From: UBA11524 sp051883695
GTDB taxonomy: Bacteria; Bacillota; Clostridia; Christensenellales; Aristaeellaceae
DNA: 64,000 bases
Direction of reading: 5' to 3'
Assembly: GCA_051883695.1 (NCBI GenBank)
Contig: JBJEUF010000092.1
Span: forward strand, 62,001-126,000
In this document: positions 49,286-57,615 of the stretch, piece after piece
How positions within the stretch are numbered: the stretch's first letter is position 1
Layout of the letters: each line of letters opens with the position of its first letter
Made by a program: the position numbers and the translations under genes
Notes under the pieces: generated by a model
Told to the model about the DNA's origin: nothing
What the model saw: the letters and a program-made list of their open reading frames with translations, nothing else
The model's database searches: none

Positions 49286-51171
49286 AGGAAAGGATACTGG
49301 CCGGGCGCTATGTGCTGGTCGAGCAGATCGGCGTGGGCGGCATGGCCATCGTCTATCGGGCGATTGACCGCAACACCGGGCATTCCGTCGCGGTAAAGGT
49401 GCTCAAGCCCGAGTTCAACCGGGACGCGGAGTTCGTCAGCCGCTTTCAGCGCGAGGCGGAAGCGGCCTCGAAGATGACCCACCATAACATCGTCAACCTC
49501 CTGGATGTGGGCATGGACGGCGAAAACCGCTATCTCATCATGGAATATGTCAAGGGGCAGACACTCAAGGAGGTCATCCGGCAGAACGGGCGGCTTCGGC
49601 CCGTGACGGCGGTGCAGATCACCATCCGCATCCTGTCGGCGCTCCAGCACGCCCATCAAAACGGCATCATCCACCGGGATATCAAGCCGCAGAACATCCT
49701 TGTCCACGCCGACGGTCACATCAAGGTTGCGGACTTCGGCATCGCCCGCATGGCCAACTCCTCCACGCTTACCCGGGGCGATTCTGTCATGGGCTCCGTG
49801 CATTACTTCAGCCCGGAGCAGGCCCAGGGGCAGGGGACGGATGTGACCAGCGATCTGTACTCCGTGGGCGTGACGCTCTACGAGATGCTCACCGGGCGCG
49901 TGCCCTTTGACGGCGACAGCCCCGTTGCGATTGCCATGCAGCACCTGCACGCCCAGCCCGAGCCCATCCAGCGCTATGCGCCCGATGTGCCGGACGCCAT
50001 CTGCCATGTGTGCATGAAGGCGATGGAGAAGAATCCCCAGTACCGCTACCATTCCGCCCGGGAGATGGCCTCCGAGCTGCGTATGGCCCTGGAGGGCCGC
50101 GTGCAGGAGATGCAGCCGCGTCTGGTGCAGACCATGCAGCAGCCGCAGCTGACGACGCCGTCGGCGGTGCCCGCAACGGGGAGCCGCGTGCGTCAGACAA
50201 CCGGCCGCAGCCGCGCTAAAAAGCCCGACGCGAAGCTGTGGCTGATGACGGCTGTGCTGGCGATGGTGGTGATCTACGGGATCTATGTGGGCACGTCGGC
50301 GATTGTGGACAAGGTGGTCAACAGCGTGACGGTCGATTTGTACCGGGACAGCGAGGTGAACGCCGCAATCCGTGAGATCAAGCGCATCGGCCTGAATGCG
50401 GAGGTGGTGGAGGCCTATCACGATACCATAGCGCCGGGCATCGTCATCACGCAGATGCCGCAGGAGGATTCGACGCTCCGCAAGGGCGACACCGTGAAGC
50501 TGACGGTCTCCAAGGGCCCGCAGACGCGGGAGCAGACAGTGCCGGACATCCGCAACAAGACGCTGGAGGATGCCACCACGACGCTCAAGGCCTATGGCCT
50601 GACGCTGTCGGTGGTGGAGCGCGTTGTATCCCGCACCCATGACGTGGACTTCGTGCTCAAGCAGGTGCCGGAGGCGGGAAGCGTGTGCCAGCAGGGCGAC
50701 GTGATTCAGGTGACGGTCTCCGGCGGCATCGCGTATGTGCCGCGGGTTCAGGGACAGAAGCTGAAGGATGCGATGGAGCTGATCAGCGCGGCCGGGCTGA
50801 CGCTGAATGAGGAGATCACCTATGTGGACACGGAGGATACATCCCTGCATGGCCGCGTGGGATACCAGTCGATTACGGCGGATACGGCGGTCATTCAGGG
50901 CACGGTGATCTCCCTGAGCGTGTACCGGGTGCAGTCGCTGCTGCATCGCGCCAGCGTGGAATTGGAGCTGCCCGCCAGCGACAGCCTGCTGACGGTGCGC
51001 GTGACGCTGGTGGCGGATGCCGGCGAGGTGACGGTCTACCAGGAGCTTTACCCGTCCAACGCCAGCCGCCATCCGGAGGTGCCGCTGGTCAGCGATGAAG
51101 CGGGGGAGTTCACCTACAAGGTCTATGTCAACAACGTTTTCAAATACGCCAATACGGTGAGGTTTGAATGA
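49282..51171 (+). CDS. prkC: PASTA-domain Ser/Thr protein kinase (PrkC/Stk)
   Basis: A 629-residue transmembrane kinase that senses muropeptides or lipid II and controls wall growth. Cytoplasmic kinase domain at residues 10-270: GVGGMAIVYRAID (P-loop), VAVKVLK (Lys), HRDIKPQNIL (catalytic loop), ADFGIARM (DFG). The juxtamembrane stretch is about 45 residues, and the membrane helix is near 318-340 (LWLMTAVLAMVVIYGIYVG). Three extracellular PASTA repeats fill about 355-555 (e.g. TVPDIRNKTLEDATTTLKAY), then a C-terminal beta domain. It overlaps prpC and rsgA by four bases each. Confidence 0.96.
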   Translation: MKERILAGRYVLVEQIGVGGMAIVYRAIDRNTGHSVAVKVLKPEFNRDAEFVSRFQREAEAASKMTHHNIVNLLDVGMDGENRYLIMEYVKGQTLKEVIRQNGRLRPVTAVQITIRILSALQHAHQNGIIHRDIKPQNILVHADGHIKVADFGIARMANSSTLTRGDSVMGSVHYFSPEQAQGQGTDVTSDLYSVGVTLYEMLTGRVPFDGDSPVAIAMQHLHAQPEPIQRYAPDVPDAICHVCMKAMEKNPQYRYHSAREMASELRMALEGRVQEMQPRLVQTMQQPQLTTPSAVPATGSRVRQTTGRSRAKKPDAKLWLMTAVLAMVVIYGIYVGTSAIVDKVVNSVTVDLYRDSEVNAAIREIKRIGLNAEVVEAYHDTIAPGIVITQMPQEDSTLRKGDTVKLTVSKGPQTREQTVPDIRNKTLEDATTTLKAYGLTLSVVERVVSRTHDVDFVLKQVPEAGSVCQQGDVIQVTVSGGIAYVPRVQGQKLKDAMELISAAGLTLNEEITYVDTEDTSLHGRVGYQSITADTAVIQGTVISLSVYRVQSLLHRASVELELPASDSLLTVRVTLVADAGEVTVYQELYPSNASRHPEVPLVSDEAGEFTYKVYVNNVFKYANTVRFE

Positions 51172-52076
51172 GCGAGGAGATTCTCAGGCAGGGTGTGCTG
51201 GTGCGCGGCTTCGGCGGCTTTTACGTGGCGGCGGATGACGAGGGTACGGAGCATATTCTGCGCTGCAAGAAGAAATTCCGGCGGATGCACATTTCGCCGC
51301 TGGTGGGTGACCGGGTGCTGTTCCTCCCCGGCGAGGGGGAGGAGCATGGCTGGCTGGAGGAGATTCTGCCGCGCACGAGCGAATGCATCCGGCCGCCGGT
51401 GGCCAATGTGAGCCTGCTGCTGGTGGTGATCTGTCCCTCTCCGGAGCCCGATCTGCTGCTGGTGGACCGGCTGCTGATCCGGGCGCGGCTGCAGGACATC
51501 AGGACCGCCATTGTGGTCAACAAGTCCGAGCTGGACCCGGCGCTGGCGGAGCGCATCCGCCGCAGCTATCGCGGCGCGGAGTGTCCGGTGCTCACTGCCA
51601 GCGCGAAGGAGAAGCAGGGGCTGGACGAACTGCGCGCGCTGATGCAGGGCGAAAGCTGCTGCTGTCTGACCGGGCAGAGCGGCGTGGGAAAGTCCACATT
51701 ACTCAACGCGCTGCTGGGGCTGGAGCTGGAAACCGGTGATATCAGCGAGAAAATCCAGCGGGGAAAGAACACCACGCGCCATGCGCAGCTGCTGATCCGC
51801 AGGAGCGCGGCGGGCGAGATTCGCGTGCTGGACACGGCGGGCTTCAGCCTGCTGGAGCTGGATGCGAAGCTGGAGCCGGAGAAGCTGCGGGAGGCCTACC
51901 CGGAGTTTCTGCCCCATGAGGGCTGCTGCCGGTTCACGCCCTGCCTGCACGACCGGGAACCGGGCTGCGCGGTCACGGCGGCGGTGGAGGCCGGGGAGAT
52001 CGACCCGGAGCGGGTGAGCCGCTACCGCCAGCTGCTGGCGGACGTGCGGGAAACGTGGAAGCAGCGCTACAACTGA
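51168..52076 (+). CDS. rsgA: Small ribosomal subunit biogenesis GTPase RsgA
   Basis: A late 30S-assembly checkpoint GTPase. A 302-residue protein with an N-terminal OB fold (GFGGFYVAADDEGTEHILRC). The circularly permuted G domain runs G4 VVNKSEL near residue 118, G1 GQSGVGKSTLLNALL near residue 170, and G3 LDTAGFSLLEL near residue 220, in that order. A C-terminal zinc finger is in EGCCRFTPCLHDREPGC (Cys-x(4)-Cys-x-His-x(5)-Cys). It overlaps prkC by four bases; this kinase-rsgA-rpe order is conserved in Firmicutes. Confidence 0.96.
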   Translation: MSEEILRQGVLVRGFGGFYVAADDEGTEHILRCKKKFRRMHISPLVGDRVLFLPGEGEEHGWLEEILPRTSECIRPPVANVSLLLVVICPSPEPDLLLVDRLLIRARLQDIRTAIVVNKSELDPALAERIRRSYRGAECPVLTASAKEKQGLDELRALMQGESCCCLTGQSGVGKSTLLNALLGLELETGDISEKIQRGKNTTRHAQLLIRRSAAGEIRVLDTAGFSLLELDAKLEPEKLREAYPEFLPHEGCCRFTPCLHDREPGCAVTAAVEAGEIDPERVSRYRQLLADVRETWKQRYN

Positions 52077-52097
52077 CGCGATTTGGAGGATAAGCAT

Positions 52098-52733
52098 ATG
52101 AAGGTGGCTCCTTCCATCCTGGCAGCGGATCTGCTGAACATGGAGCGCGACGTGCAGCGCATGATCGACGCGGGTACGGACTGGCTCCATGTGGATATCA
52201 TGGATGCGCATTTTGTCCCGAATCTCAGCTACAGCCCGGCGCTGGTGGCGGCGCTGCACAAGCGCTTTCCGGCGCTGCCACTGGATGTGCATCTGATGAT
52301 GGACAACCCGGAGCGGTATGTGGATGTGTTTTGCGATGCCGGCGCGGCGGTGCTGACCATCCATGTCGAGATTCCCGGCGACGCGGCGGCGGTGCTGCGG
52401 CATATCCGGGCTCGCGGCGTGATGGCGGGGCTGTCCGTCAAGCCCGGCACGGCGGCGGAGGAGATTCGCGATCTGCTGCCGCTGGCGGACATGGTGCTGG
52501 TGATGACCGTGGAGCCGGGCTTCGGCGGGCAGAGGTTCAACGCCGACATGCTGGGCAAGCTGGATGACCTGCGCCGCATGGGCTATGCGGGCTTGCTGGA
52601 GGCGGACGGCGGCGTGTCGATGAAGAATGCTGCGGTGCTGCGGGCGCACGGGCTGGACGTAGCGGTGATGGGCACCGCCATGTTCGGCAGTGCAAATCCT
52701 CAGGCGGACATGGATACCATCCATGCGCTGTGA
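52098..52733 (+). CDS. rpe: Ribulose-phosphate 3-epimerase
   Basis: Interconverts ribulose 5-phosphate and xylulose 5-phosphate in the pentose phosphate pathway. A 211-residue TIM barrel: APSILAADLLNMERDVQRM at the start, WLHVDIMDAHFVPNLSYSP near residue 33 (metal His and the catalytic Asp), LDVHLMMDNPERYVD near residue 64, and MVLVMTVEPGFGGQRFNAD near residue 134. LLEADGGVSMKNA holds the second Asp. The start at 52098 is after GGAGG. It acts one step beyond xylulokinase. A thiamine pyrophosphokinase gene often follows rpe in Firmicutes but is absent. Confidence 0.96.
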   Translation: MKVAPSILAADLLNMERDVQRMIDAGTDWLHVDIMDAHFVPNLSYSPALVAALHKRFPALPLDVHLMMDNPERYVDVFCDAGAAVLTIHVEIPGDAAAVLRHIRARGVMAGLSVKPGTAAEEIRDLLPLADMVLVMTVEPGFGGQRFNADMLGKLDDLRRMGYAGLLEADGGVSMKNAAVLRAHGLDVAVMGTAMFGSANPQADMDTIHAL

Positions 52734-52951
52734 CGGCTGATGCGTGAATCCGGCGTTTCCCTCTGCAAAAGGGGCACGGTGCGTTCACACGGAAGTGAAT
52801 GAAGCATAAATGGCATATCCTGCGGATATACTGCGTCCAAAGGAGGCGGTATCGTGCAGGAAAAGCCCCGGAAGCTCTTTGAATGCCCCGGAAAGAAGAA
52901 ACGCATGTCGCGCCGGCCTGCGCGGCACTGACGTACAAAGGAGAATTGTCC

Positions 52952-53866
52952 ATGCTGCCAGCCATTCCGGCGCTGCTGACGGAGCGCCTCAATCAGCAAT
53001 ACGGCGAAGCCCTCGCGCGGGAGATCTGCGCGGGCTTCGTCCGTCGCCCGGTGACGCTTCGGGCCAATCCGCTCCGCAGCGATGCGCAAGCCGTGATGAC
53101 GGCGCTGGATGCGGCAGGCATTGCCTATGAGCGGCAAGCGTGGTATGGGGACGCATTCGTCCTGCCGGGCGTCCGGGAGGAGGCCGTGCAGGCGCTGCCG
53201 GAATATGAAGCGGGCTGCATGTATCTGCAGAGCCTGTCCTCGATGATGCCTGCGCTGGTGCTGGACCCGCAAAAGGGGGAGTCCATCCTGGACATGGCGG
53301 CGGCGCCGGGCGGCAAGACCACGCAGATGGCAGCCCTCAGCGGAAACGGCGCGCTCATCACAGCCTGCGAGAAGAACCGCATCCGCGCGGATCGCTTGCA
53401 GTTCAACCTCGACCGGCAGGGCGCGACCCGCGTCCATGTCATGTGTACGGATGCGCGTCAGCTGAACGACCTGTTCAAGTTTGACAAGGTGCTGCTGGAT
53501 ACGCCCTGCACCGGCAGCGGCACAATCCTGATTGCCGAGGGCGAGCCGGAGCGCCGCATGACGGCGGACTGGGTGGCAAAAACGGCGAATACGCAAAAGG
53601 CCATGCTGAAAAAGGCCCTGACGCTCCTGAGCGCCGGGCACGATATGGTCTATTCGACCTGCTCGATTCTCCGGGAGGAGAACGAGCAGGTGCTGCAGGC
53701 CGTACTGCCGGGAATGCAGGCAGAAATTGTCCCGATTGCGCCGGAGACGCTGGGCCTGACCGACGGGATGCTGCTCCCGACGGTGTTGCCCGGCGTGGTG
53801 TGCGTCAAGCCCACGGCGCTGCATGAGGGCTTTTTTGTGGCGAAGATCAGGAAGCGCAAAAAGTGA
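52952..53866 (+). CDS. RsmB/NOP-family RNA (cytosine-C5)-methyltransferase, second copy
   Basis: A 304-residue NOL1/NOP2/Sun-type enzyme. N-terminal PUA-like/RsmF-type region with RPVTLRANPLR near residue 29. The SAM-binding motif is ILDMAAAPGGKTTQMAAL near residue 113, followed by the catalytic LLDTPCTGSGTI (P-C) near residue 180 and YSTCSILREENEQV (T-C) near residue 231. It lacks the NusB-like domain of RsmB, so it is closer to the RsmF/YebU or tRNA m5C group; the target base is unknown. The start at 52952 follows AAAGGAG. The 218 bases before it hold only weak, short inverted repeats. Confidence 0.85.
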   Translation: MLPAIPALLTERLNQQYGEALAREICAGFVRRPVTLRANPLRSDAQAVMTALDAAGIAYERQAWYGDAFVLPGVREEAVQALPEYEAGCMYLQSLSSMMPALVLDPQKGESILDMAAAPGGKTTQMAALSGNGALITACEKNRIRADRLQFNLDRQGATRVHVMCTDARQLNDLFKFDKVLLDTPCTGSGTILIAEGEPERRMTADWVAKTANTQKAMLKKALTLLSAGHDMVYSTCSILREENEQVLQAVLPGMQAEIVPIAPETLGLTDGMLLPTVLPGVVCVKPTALHEGFFVAKIRKRKK

Positions 53867-53885
53867 CAGGGAGAGATGCGCCCAC

Positions 53886-54045
53886 AGTCTGTTCAAAAGC
53901 CTTGGGAGGTGTCGGAGAGCCCGCGGGCCCTCTGACTCGTATCCGACGGCCGGGAGCATAGCGATCAGGCGGATTTGCGCCGTCCGCATGCGGCGTGCCT
54001 TCTCCTCAATAATAGTGGCCGCAGCCGCTTTTTGGACACGCTGGT
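53886..54045. mobile_element. Palindromic intergenic element, decayed copy C
   Basis: CAGTCTG...GGAGGTGTCGGAG and CCGCGGGCCCTCTGACTCGTA (53888-53945) match one end of copy D. Near 54027-54042 CTTTTTGGACACGCTGG matches the other end. The interior is unrelated or decayed, and I see no clear flanking duplication. It lies between the second methyltransferase gene and the mapP-like gene, in an otherwise empty gap of about 240 bases. Confidence 0.6.
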
Positions 54046-54109
54046 GCTGCAGTGCAGGTATGCAGCGTGTTTTGCCTTTCTCGGGATGCTTGCAAATGGA
54101 GGCGATCTC

Positions 54110-55033
54110 ATGAAGCTCATGACGCTCAATACCCACAGCCTCATTGAGGAAAACTACGGCGTGAAGCTGAAGATGTTTGCGGAGGGCGTGCTGGCTGAAC
54201 GGCCGGATATCGTCGCGCTGCAGGAGGTGAATCAGACAATCGCTGCGCCGCTGGCGGAGGAAGGGCTGCAGGCGGGCTATGTCCCGGCACAGCAGAGCAT
54301 TCCGCTCCGGGCGGACAATCACGCGGCGCATGTGGCGCGGCTGCTGCGGGAAGCAGGCGTGGATTGCAGCTGGACCTACCTGCCCATCAAGGTGGGCTAT
54401 GGAAAATACGATGAGGGCCTGGCGATTCTGTCGCTGGGACGTAAAATCACCCATGTGGAGAGCTTCCTCATCAGCCGCTCGGAGGAGTACAGCCGTTGGA
54501 AAACCCGAAAGGTGCTGGGCGTGCAGGTCGAGGGGCTGATCGACTGGTTCTACACTGTCCATATGGGCTGGTGGGAGGACGAGCAGGAGCCGTTCCTGAC
54601 CCAGTGGAAGGTGCTCAATGCCTTCCTGACCAGCAAGCCCCGCCATGCGCCTGTCTGGCTGATGGGAGATTTCAATTCACCGGCTGAGCTGCGCGGCGAG
54701 GGCTATGACAAGATCGCGGCTGCCGGTTGGTATGACACCTACATGCTGGCGGCTGTGAAGGACGACGGCATGTCCATGCCCGGTGCGATTGACGGCTGGC
54801 AGAACAGACTGCCCGATACGGCGGAAAAGGGGATGCGGATCGACCATATCTGGTGCTCCATGCCGGTCAGGATCCTGACATCCTGCGTCGTATTCAATGG
54901 CGAAAAGCTGCCGGCGGTGTCCGACCATTATGCGGTGATGGTCGAAACGGAGTCGCAGGATACAGAAAAAGCGGATGTTATCGAACCCTCCTGGGCAGAC
55001 TATGAAGCGGATGCGGAGGAGGAGGATGGATGA
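54110..55033 (+). CDS. mapP: Maltose 6'-phosphate phosphatase-like protein (MapP-type)
   Basis: A 307-residue endonuclease/exonuclease/phosphatase-fold protein. KLMTLNTHSLIEENYGVKL at the start, DIVALQEVNQ near residue 45 (metal Glu), LMGDFNSPAELRG near residue 187 (Asp-Asn) and MRIDHIWCS plus VSDHYAVMVE at the end are the catalytic set. In Enterococcus and Lactobacillus the MapP proteins of this type remove phosphate from maltose 6'-phosphate after PTS uptake. Here it overlaps malQ by four bases with an HPr-like gene behind, which supports that role. The PTS permease is not in the window. A DNA-type nuclease cannot be excluded. Confidence 0.8.
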   Translation: MKLMTLNTHSLIEENYGVKLKMFAEGVLAERPDIVALQEVNQTIAAPLAEEGLQAGYVPAQQSIPLRADNHAAHVARLLREAGVDCSWTYLPIKVGYGKYDEGLAILSLGRKITHVESFLISRSEEYSRWKTRKVLGVQVEGLIDWFYTVHMGWWEDEQEPFLTQWKVLNAFLTSKPRHAPVWLMGDFNSPAELRGEGYDKIAAAGWYDTYMLAAVKDDGMSMPGAIDGWQNRLPDTAEKGMRIDHIWCSMPVRILTSCVVFNGEKLPAVSDHYAVMVETESQDTEKADVIEPSWADYEADAEEEDG

Positions 55034-56541
55034 ACCGTGCCGCAGGGATTCTCCTGCCTGTCACAAGCCTGCCGTCGCGCTACGGCGTTGGCTGCTTTGA
55101 CAAATGTGCCTATGATTTTGTGGATTTCCTGAAGGGGGCGGGGCAGACCTTCTGGCAGATGCTGCCCCTCGGCCCTGTGTCCTATGGCGATTCCCCGTAT
55201 CAGAGCTTCTCGACCTTCGCCGGGAACCCGTACTTCATCAGCCTTGAAGCGCTGCAGGAGGAGGGCGTACTGACGGAGGCGGAGTGCGACGCGGCCGATT
55301 TCGGGGAGGACGCGGTGGACGTGGATTACGGGAGGCTGTATCATGCCCGGTATCCGCTGCTCAGGAAGGCATGGGAGCGCAGTCGCATCCATGAAGATGC
55401 CGGTTTCCGGCGCTTTGTACAGGAGAATGCCTGGTGGCTGGAGGACTATGCGCTGTTCATGGCGCTCAAGGAGGGCTTCGGCGGTCGGAGCTGGCAGGAA
55501 TGGCCGGAGGAGATCAGGCTGCGCAGCCCGGAGGCATTGGCCCATTACAGCGGGCAGCTGCGCGGCGAGATCGAATTCCAGCAGTACCTGCAGTTCAAGT
55601 TCTTCCGGCAGTATGCTCAGCTTCATGCCTACGCGCATCAGTGCGGTGTGCGGTTCATCGGCGATATCCCGGTTTATGTTGCCATGGACAGCGCCGACGT
55701 TTGGGCCAATCCACAGCTGTTTCAGCTTGATGAGCATTGCAGGCCCGTGCAGGTCGCCGGCTGTCCGCCGGACGGCTTCTCCGCGCAGGGACAGCTGTGG
55801 GGGAATCCGCTCTACCGCTGGGAGGCCCATCGCGCGTCCGGCTATCAATGGTGGCTGAGCCGTCTGGCGCACTGCTTCCGGCTTTATGATGTGACGCGCA
55901 TTGACCATTTCCGCGGCTTTGACGCATATTACAGCATCCCCTACGGCGCGGAAACCGCGGTGGACGGGCATTGGGAAAAGGGCCCGGGGCTGGAGCTGTT
56001 CCGCACGGCAGAGCAGCAGCTTGGGGTCCATGAGGTGATTGCGGAGGATCTGGGCTATGTGACGGATTCGGTTCGCCGGATGGTGCAGCGCAGCGGTTTT
56101 CCGGGCATGAAGGTGCTCGAATTTGCCTTTGATGCACGGGACAGCGGCGCTGCCGACGATTATCTGCCGCACCGCTATCCGGTCAACAGCGTTGTCTACA
56201 CCGGCACCCATGACAACGAGACGCTGCGGGGCTGGCTTCAATCCATCCGCCCGGAGGAACGGCGCATGACGCGGGACTACCTGTGCGATCACTACACCCC
56301 GGAGGAGGCGCTGCACAAGCCGCTCATTGCCCTGGCGATGCGCAGCGCGGCAAAATGGTGCATCATCCCCATGCAGGATGCTCTCGGCCTGGACAACCGG
56401 GCGCGGATGAACAGACCCTCCACCATTGGAACGAACTGGCGCTGGCGGCTGACAAGGGAACAGCTGAACGCGGAGCTGATGGAGGAGCTGTACGGGATGG
56501 CGAGACGCTACGGACGGCTGAACGGTCAGGACGCCTTGTGA
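55030..56541 (+). CDS. malQ: 4-alpha-glucanotransferase (amylomaltase)
   Basis: A GH77 enzyme that moves glucan chains between maltodextrins and releases glucose. 503 residues, the usual length of the short bacterial form. Motifs: RAAGILLPVTSLPSRYGVGC at the start, IGDIPVYVAMDSADVWANP near residue 213, VTRIDHFRGFDAYYSIP near residue 287 with the catalytic Asp, VIAEDLGYVTDSVRRM near residue 339 with the acid/base Glu, and VYTGTHDNETLRGW near residue 392. It overlaps mapP by four bases. With it, free maltose released by MapP could be metabolised. Confidence 0.96.
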   Translation: MNRAAGILLPVTSLPSRYGVGCFDKCAYDFVDFLKGAGQTFWQMLPLGPVSYGDSPYQSFSTFAGNPYFISLEALQEEGVLTEAECDAADFGEDAVDVDYGRLYHARYPLLRKAWERSRIHEDAGFRRFVQENAWWLEDYALFMALKEGFGGRSWQEWPEEIRLRSPEALAHYSGQLRGEIEFQQYLQFKFFRQYAQLHAYAHQCGVRFIGDIPVYVAMDSADVWANPQLFQLDEHCRPVQVAGCPPDGFSAQGQLWGNPLYRWEAHRASGYQWWLSRLAHCFRLYDVTRIDHFRGFDAYYSIPYGAETAVDGHWEKGPGLELFRTAEQQLGVHEVIAEDLGYVTDSVRRMVQRSGFPGMKVLEFAFDARDSGAADDYLPHRYPVNSVVYTGTHDNETLRGWLQSIRPEERRMTRDYLCDHYTPEEALHKPLIALAMRSAAKWCIIPMQDALGLDNRARMNRPSTIGTNWRWRLTREQLNAELMEELYGMARRYGRLNGQDAL

Positions 56542-56563
56542 ACGGCAGGAAGGAGCGATAGCT

Positions 56564-56824
56564 GTGAAACGGTTTACATACACGGTGAGCGATGCGCTGG
56601 GGATTCATGCGCGCCCGGCCGGGCTGCTGGCGAAGGAGGTCAAGGCGTTCCCTGATACGGTGATTACGGTGGAGAAGGACGGACAGACCGCCAAGGCAAG
56701 CCAGCTGATGAAGCTGATGACGCTGGGGGTGAAGCAGGGGGACACGGTGACGGTGACAGCCGAAGGCCCGCAGGAAAATGAGGCCATCGCTGCCATGGAG
56801 TCCTTCTTCAAGGCCAATCTGTGA
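56564..56824 (+). CDS. HPr-family phosphocarrier lacking the regulatory serine
   Basis: An 86-residue HPr fold protein of the phosphotransferase system. The phosphate-accepting His15 is in GIHARPAGLLA. The regulatory Ser46 of B. subtilis HPr aligns with Gln47 here (KASQLMKLMTLGV), so HPr-kinase control through that site seems impossible; Ser46 is one residue away from the usual place. The start is GTG with AGGAGCG before it. It lies 22 bases after malQ in the same unit and ends at its terminator. It could be a PTS carrier or a regulator for the maltose genes. Confidence 0.88.
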   Translation: MKRFTYTVSDALGIHARPAGLLAKEVKAFPDTVITVEKDGQTAKASQLMKLMTLGVKQGDTVTVTAEGPQENEAIAAMESFFKANL

Positions 56825-56867
56825 TCGCAACGCGGAATAGAGAAGAAACCGAACCGAACGCATCCAA

Positions 56868-56905
56868 AGAAAGCCACTTCGCAGTCGAGCGAGGTGGCTT
56901 TTTCG
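56868..56905 (+). terminator. Terminator of the mapP-malQ-HPr unit
   Basis: AAAGCCAC pairs with GTGGCTTT, with inner TCG/CGA pairs, followed by TTCG. It lies about 45 bases after the HPr stop codon. Confidence 0.82.
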
Positions 56906-56938
56906 TGGTTGTGCGGACGTGATGATCCTTCCGTCACA

Positions 56939-57427
56939 TCAGGCACGATGAATATCCGCTATCAGCAATCCGTGGTGCCGGATGAGCAGCTGATCGCCCT
57001 CCTGATAATCAGGGAACTGCTTCTGGGCATCAAAATAGAAAAGGCGGTCATAGGGGCGGCCTTTGCCATCCACATCCAGACAGGTCATGGAGCGGTAGGC
57101 GACTCCGTCCACCAGATTCACATCCTCGCTGATGGAGACAAAGGGCAGCGTTACGGCGTGGATACGGCCGTGAAGGACATTGTCCAGATGCTTGCGGTAG
57201 CAGTTCAGCGGACGGATGGCCAGATCAAAGACGGCAATGAGGAGCCCGCCGATCAGGATGGTGCAGGCGGTGGTGATCCATTCAAGGCGCTGTGTCAGCG
57301 ACCAGATCAGGATGCCCAGCAGCAGCAGGCAGGGAATGCAGACGATACGCCAGCGCTTCCGTATTTGACGGCATATGCTGGACAGATCGGACTCGGTATA
57401 CAGGGGGGTGAGATTTTCGTCAGCCAT
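56939..57427 (-). CDS. Small two-helix membrane protein of unknown function
   Basis: A 162-residue protein with a cytoplasmic N-terminus (ESDLSSICRQIRKRWR). Two close membrane helices at residues 31-47 and 54-72 (VCIPCLLLLGILIWSL; TACTILIGGLLIAVFDLAI) precede a soluble C-terminal domain of about 85 residues rich in strands. The arrangement (two helices, then a small beta domain) is common in putative PH-like or YcxB-like proteins, but I recognise no diagnostic motif. The start is set at 57427 because AAAGGAGC lies six bases before it. A divergent promoter lies upstream. Confidence 0.68.
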   Translation of the reverse strand: MADENLTPLYTESDLSSICRQIRKRWRIVCIPCLLLLGILIWSLTQRLEWITTACTILIGGLLIAVFDLAIRPLNCYRKHLDNVLHGRIHAVTLPFVSISEDVNLVDGVAYRSMTCLDVDGKGRPYDRLFYFDAQKQFPDYQEGDQLLIRHHGLLIADIHRA

Positions 57428-57466
57428 ACGGATGCTCCTTTGTGTCATCGGACTTCTTTCGATGCT

Positions 57467-57495
57467 ATGATACGCCAAAAGTATGAATTATGCAA
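57467..57495 (-). promoter_or_regulatory. Promoter of the small membrane protein
   Basis: On the minus strand TTGCAT (57495-57490), a 17-base spacer and TATCAT (57472-57467). Confidence 0.65.
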
Positions 57496-57526
57496 GAACA
57501 AACTGTGGAAAACCGGAAGTTGGTTG

Positions 57527-57555
57527 TTGTCAGGACATGTCGATTATGCTACAAT
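57527..57555 (+). promoter_or_regulatory. Promoter of the membrane-acyltransferase fusion gene
   Basis: TTGTCA (57527-57532), a 17-base spacer, then TACAAT (57550-57555). It lies inside the earliest possible open frame of the gene and so supports the downstream start. Confidence 0.7.
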
Positions 57556-57615
57556 ATACTGCAGACAACCTGCGGAAGGCCGGGTATGAGCTGCGGCAGA
57601 AAGGAGTATTCCCCC

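Noticed and set aside
52734..52951. Short hairpins ATATCC/GGATAT and TTCAC/GTGAA as a terminator or promoter region after rpe
   Set aside because: The arms are only five or six bases without a T tract, and no convincing -35/-10 pair is present, so I list nothing there.
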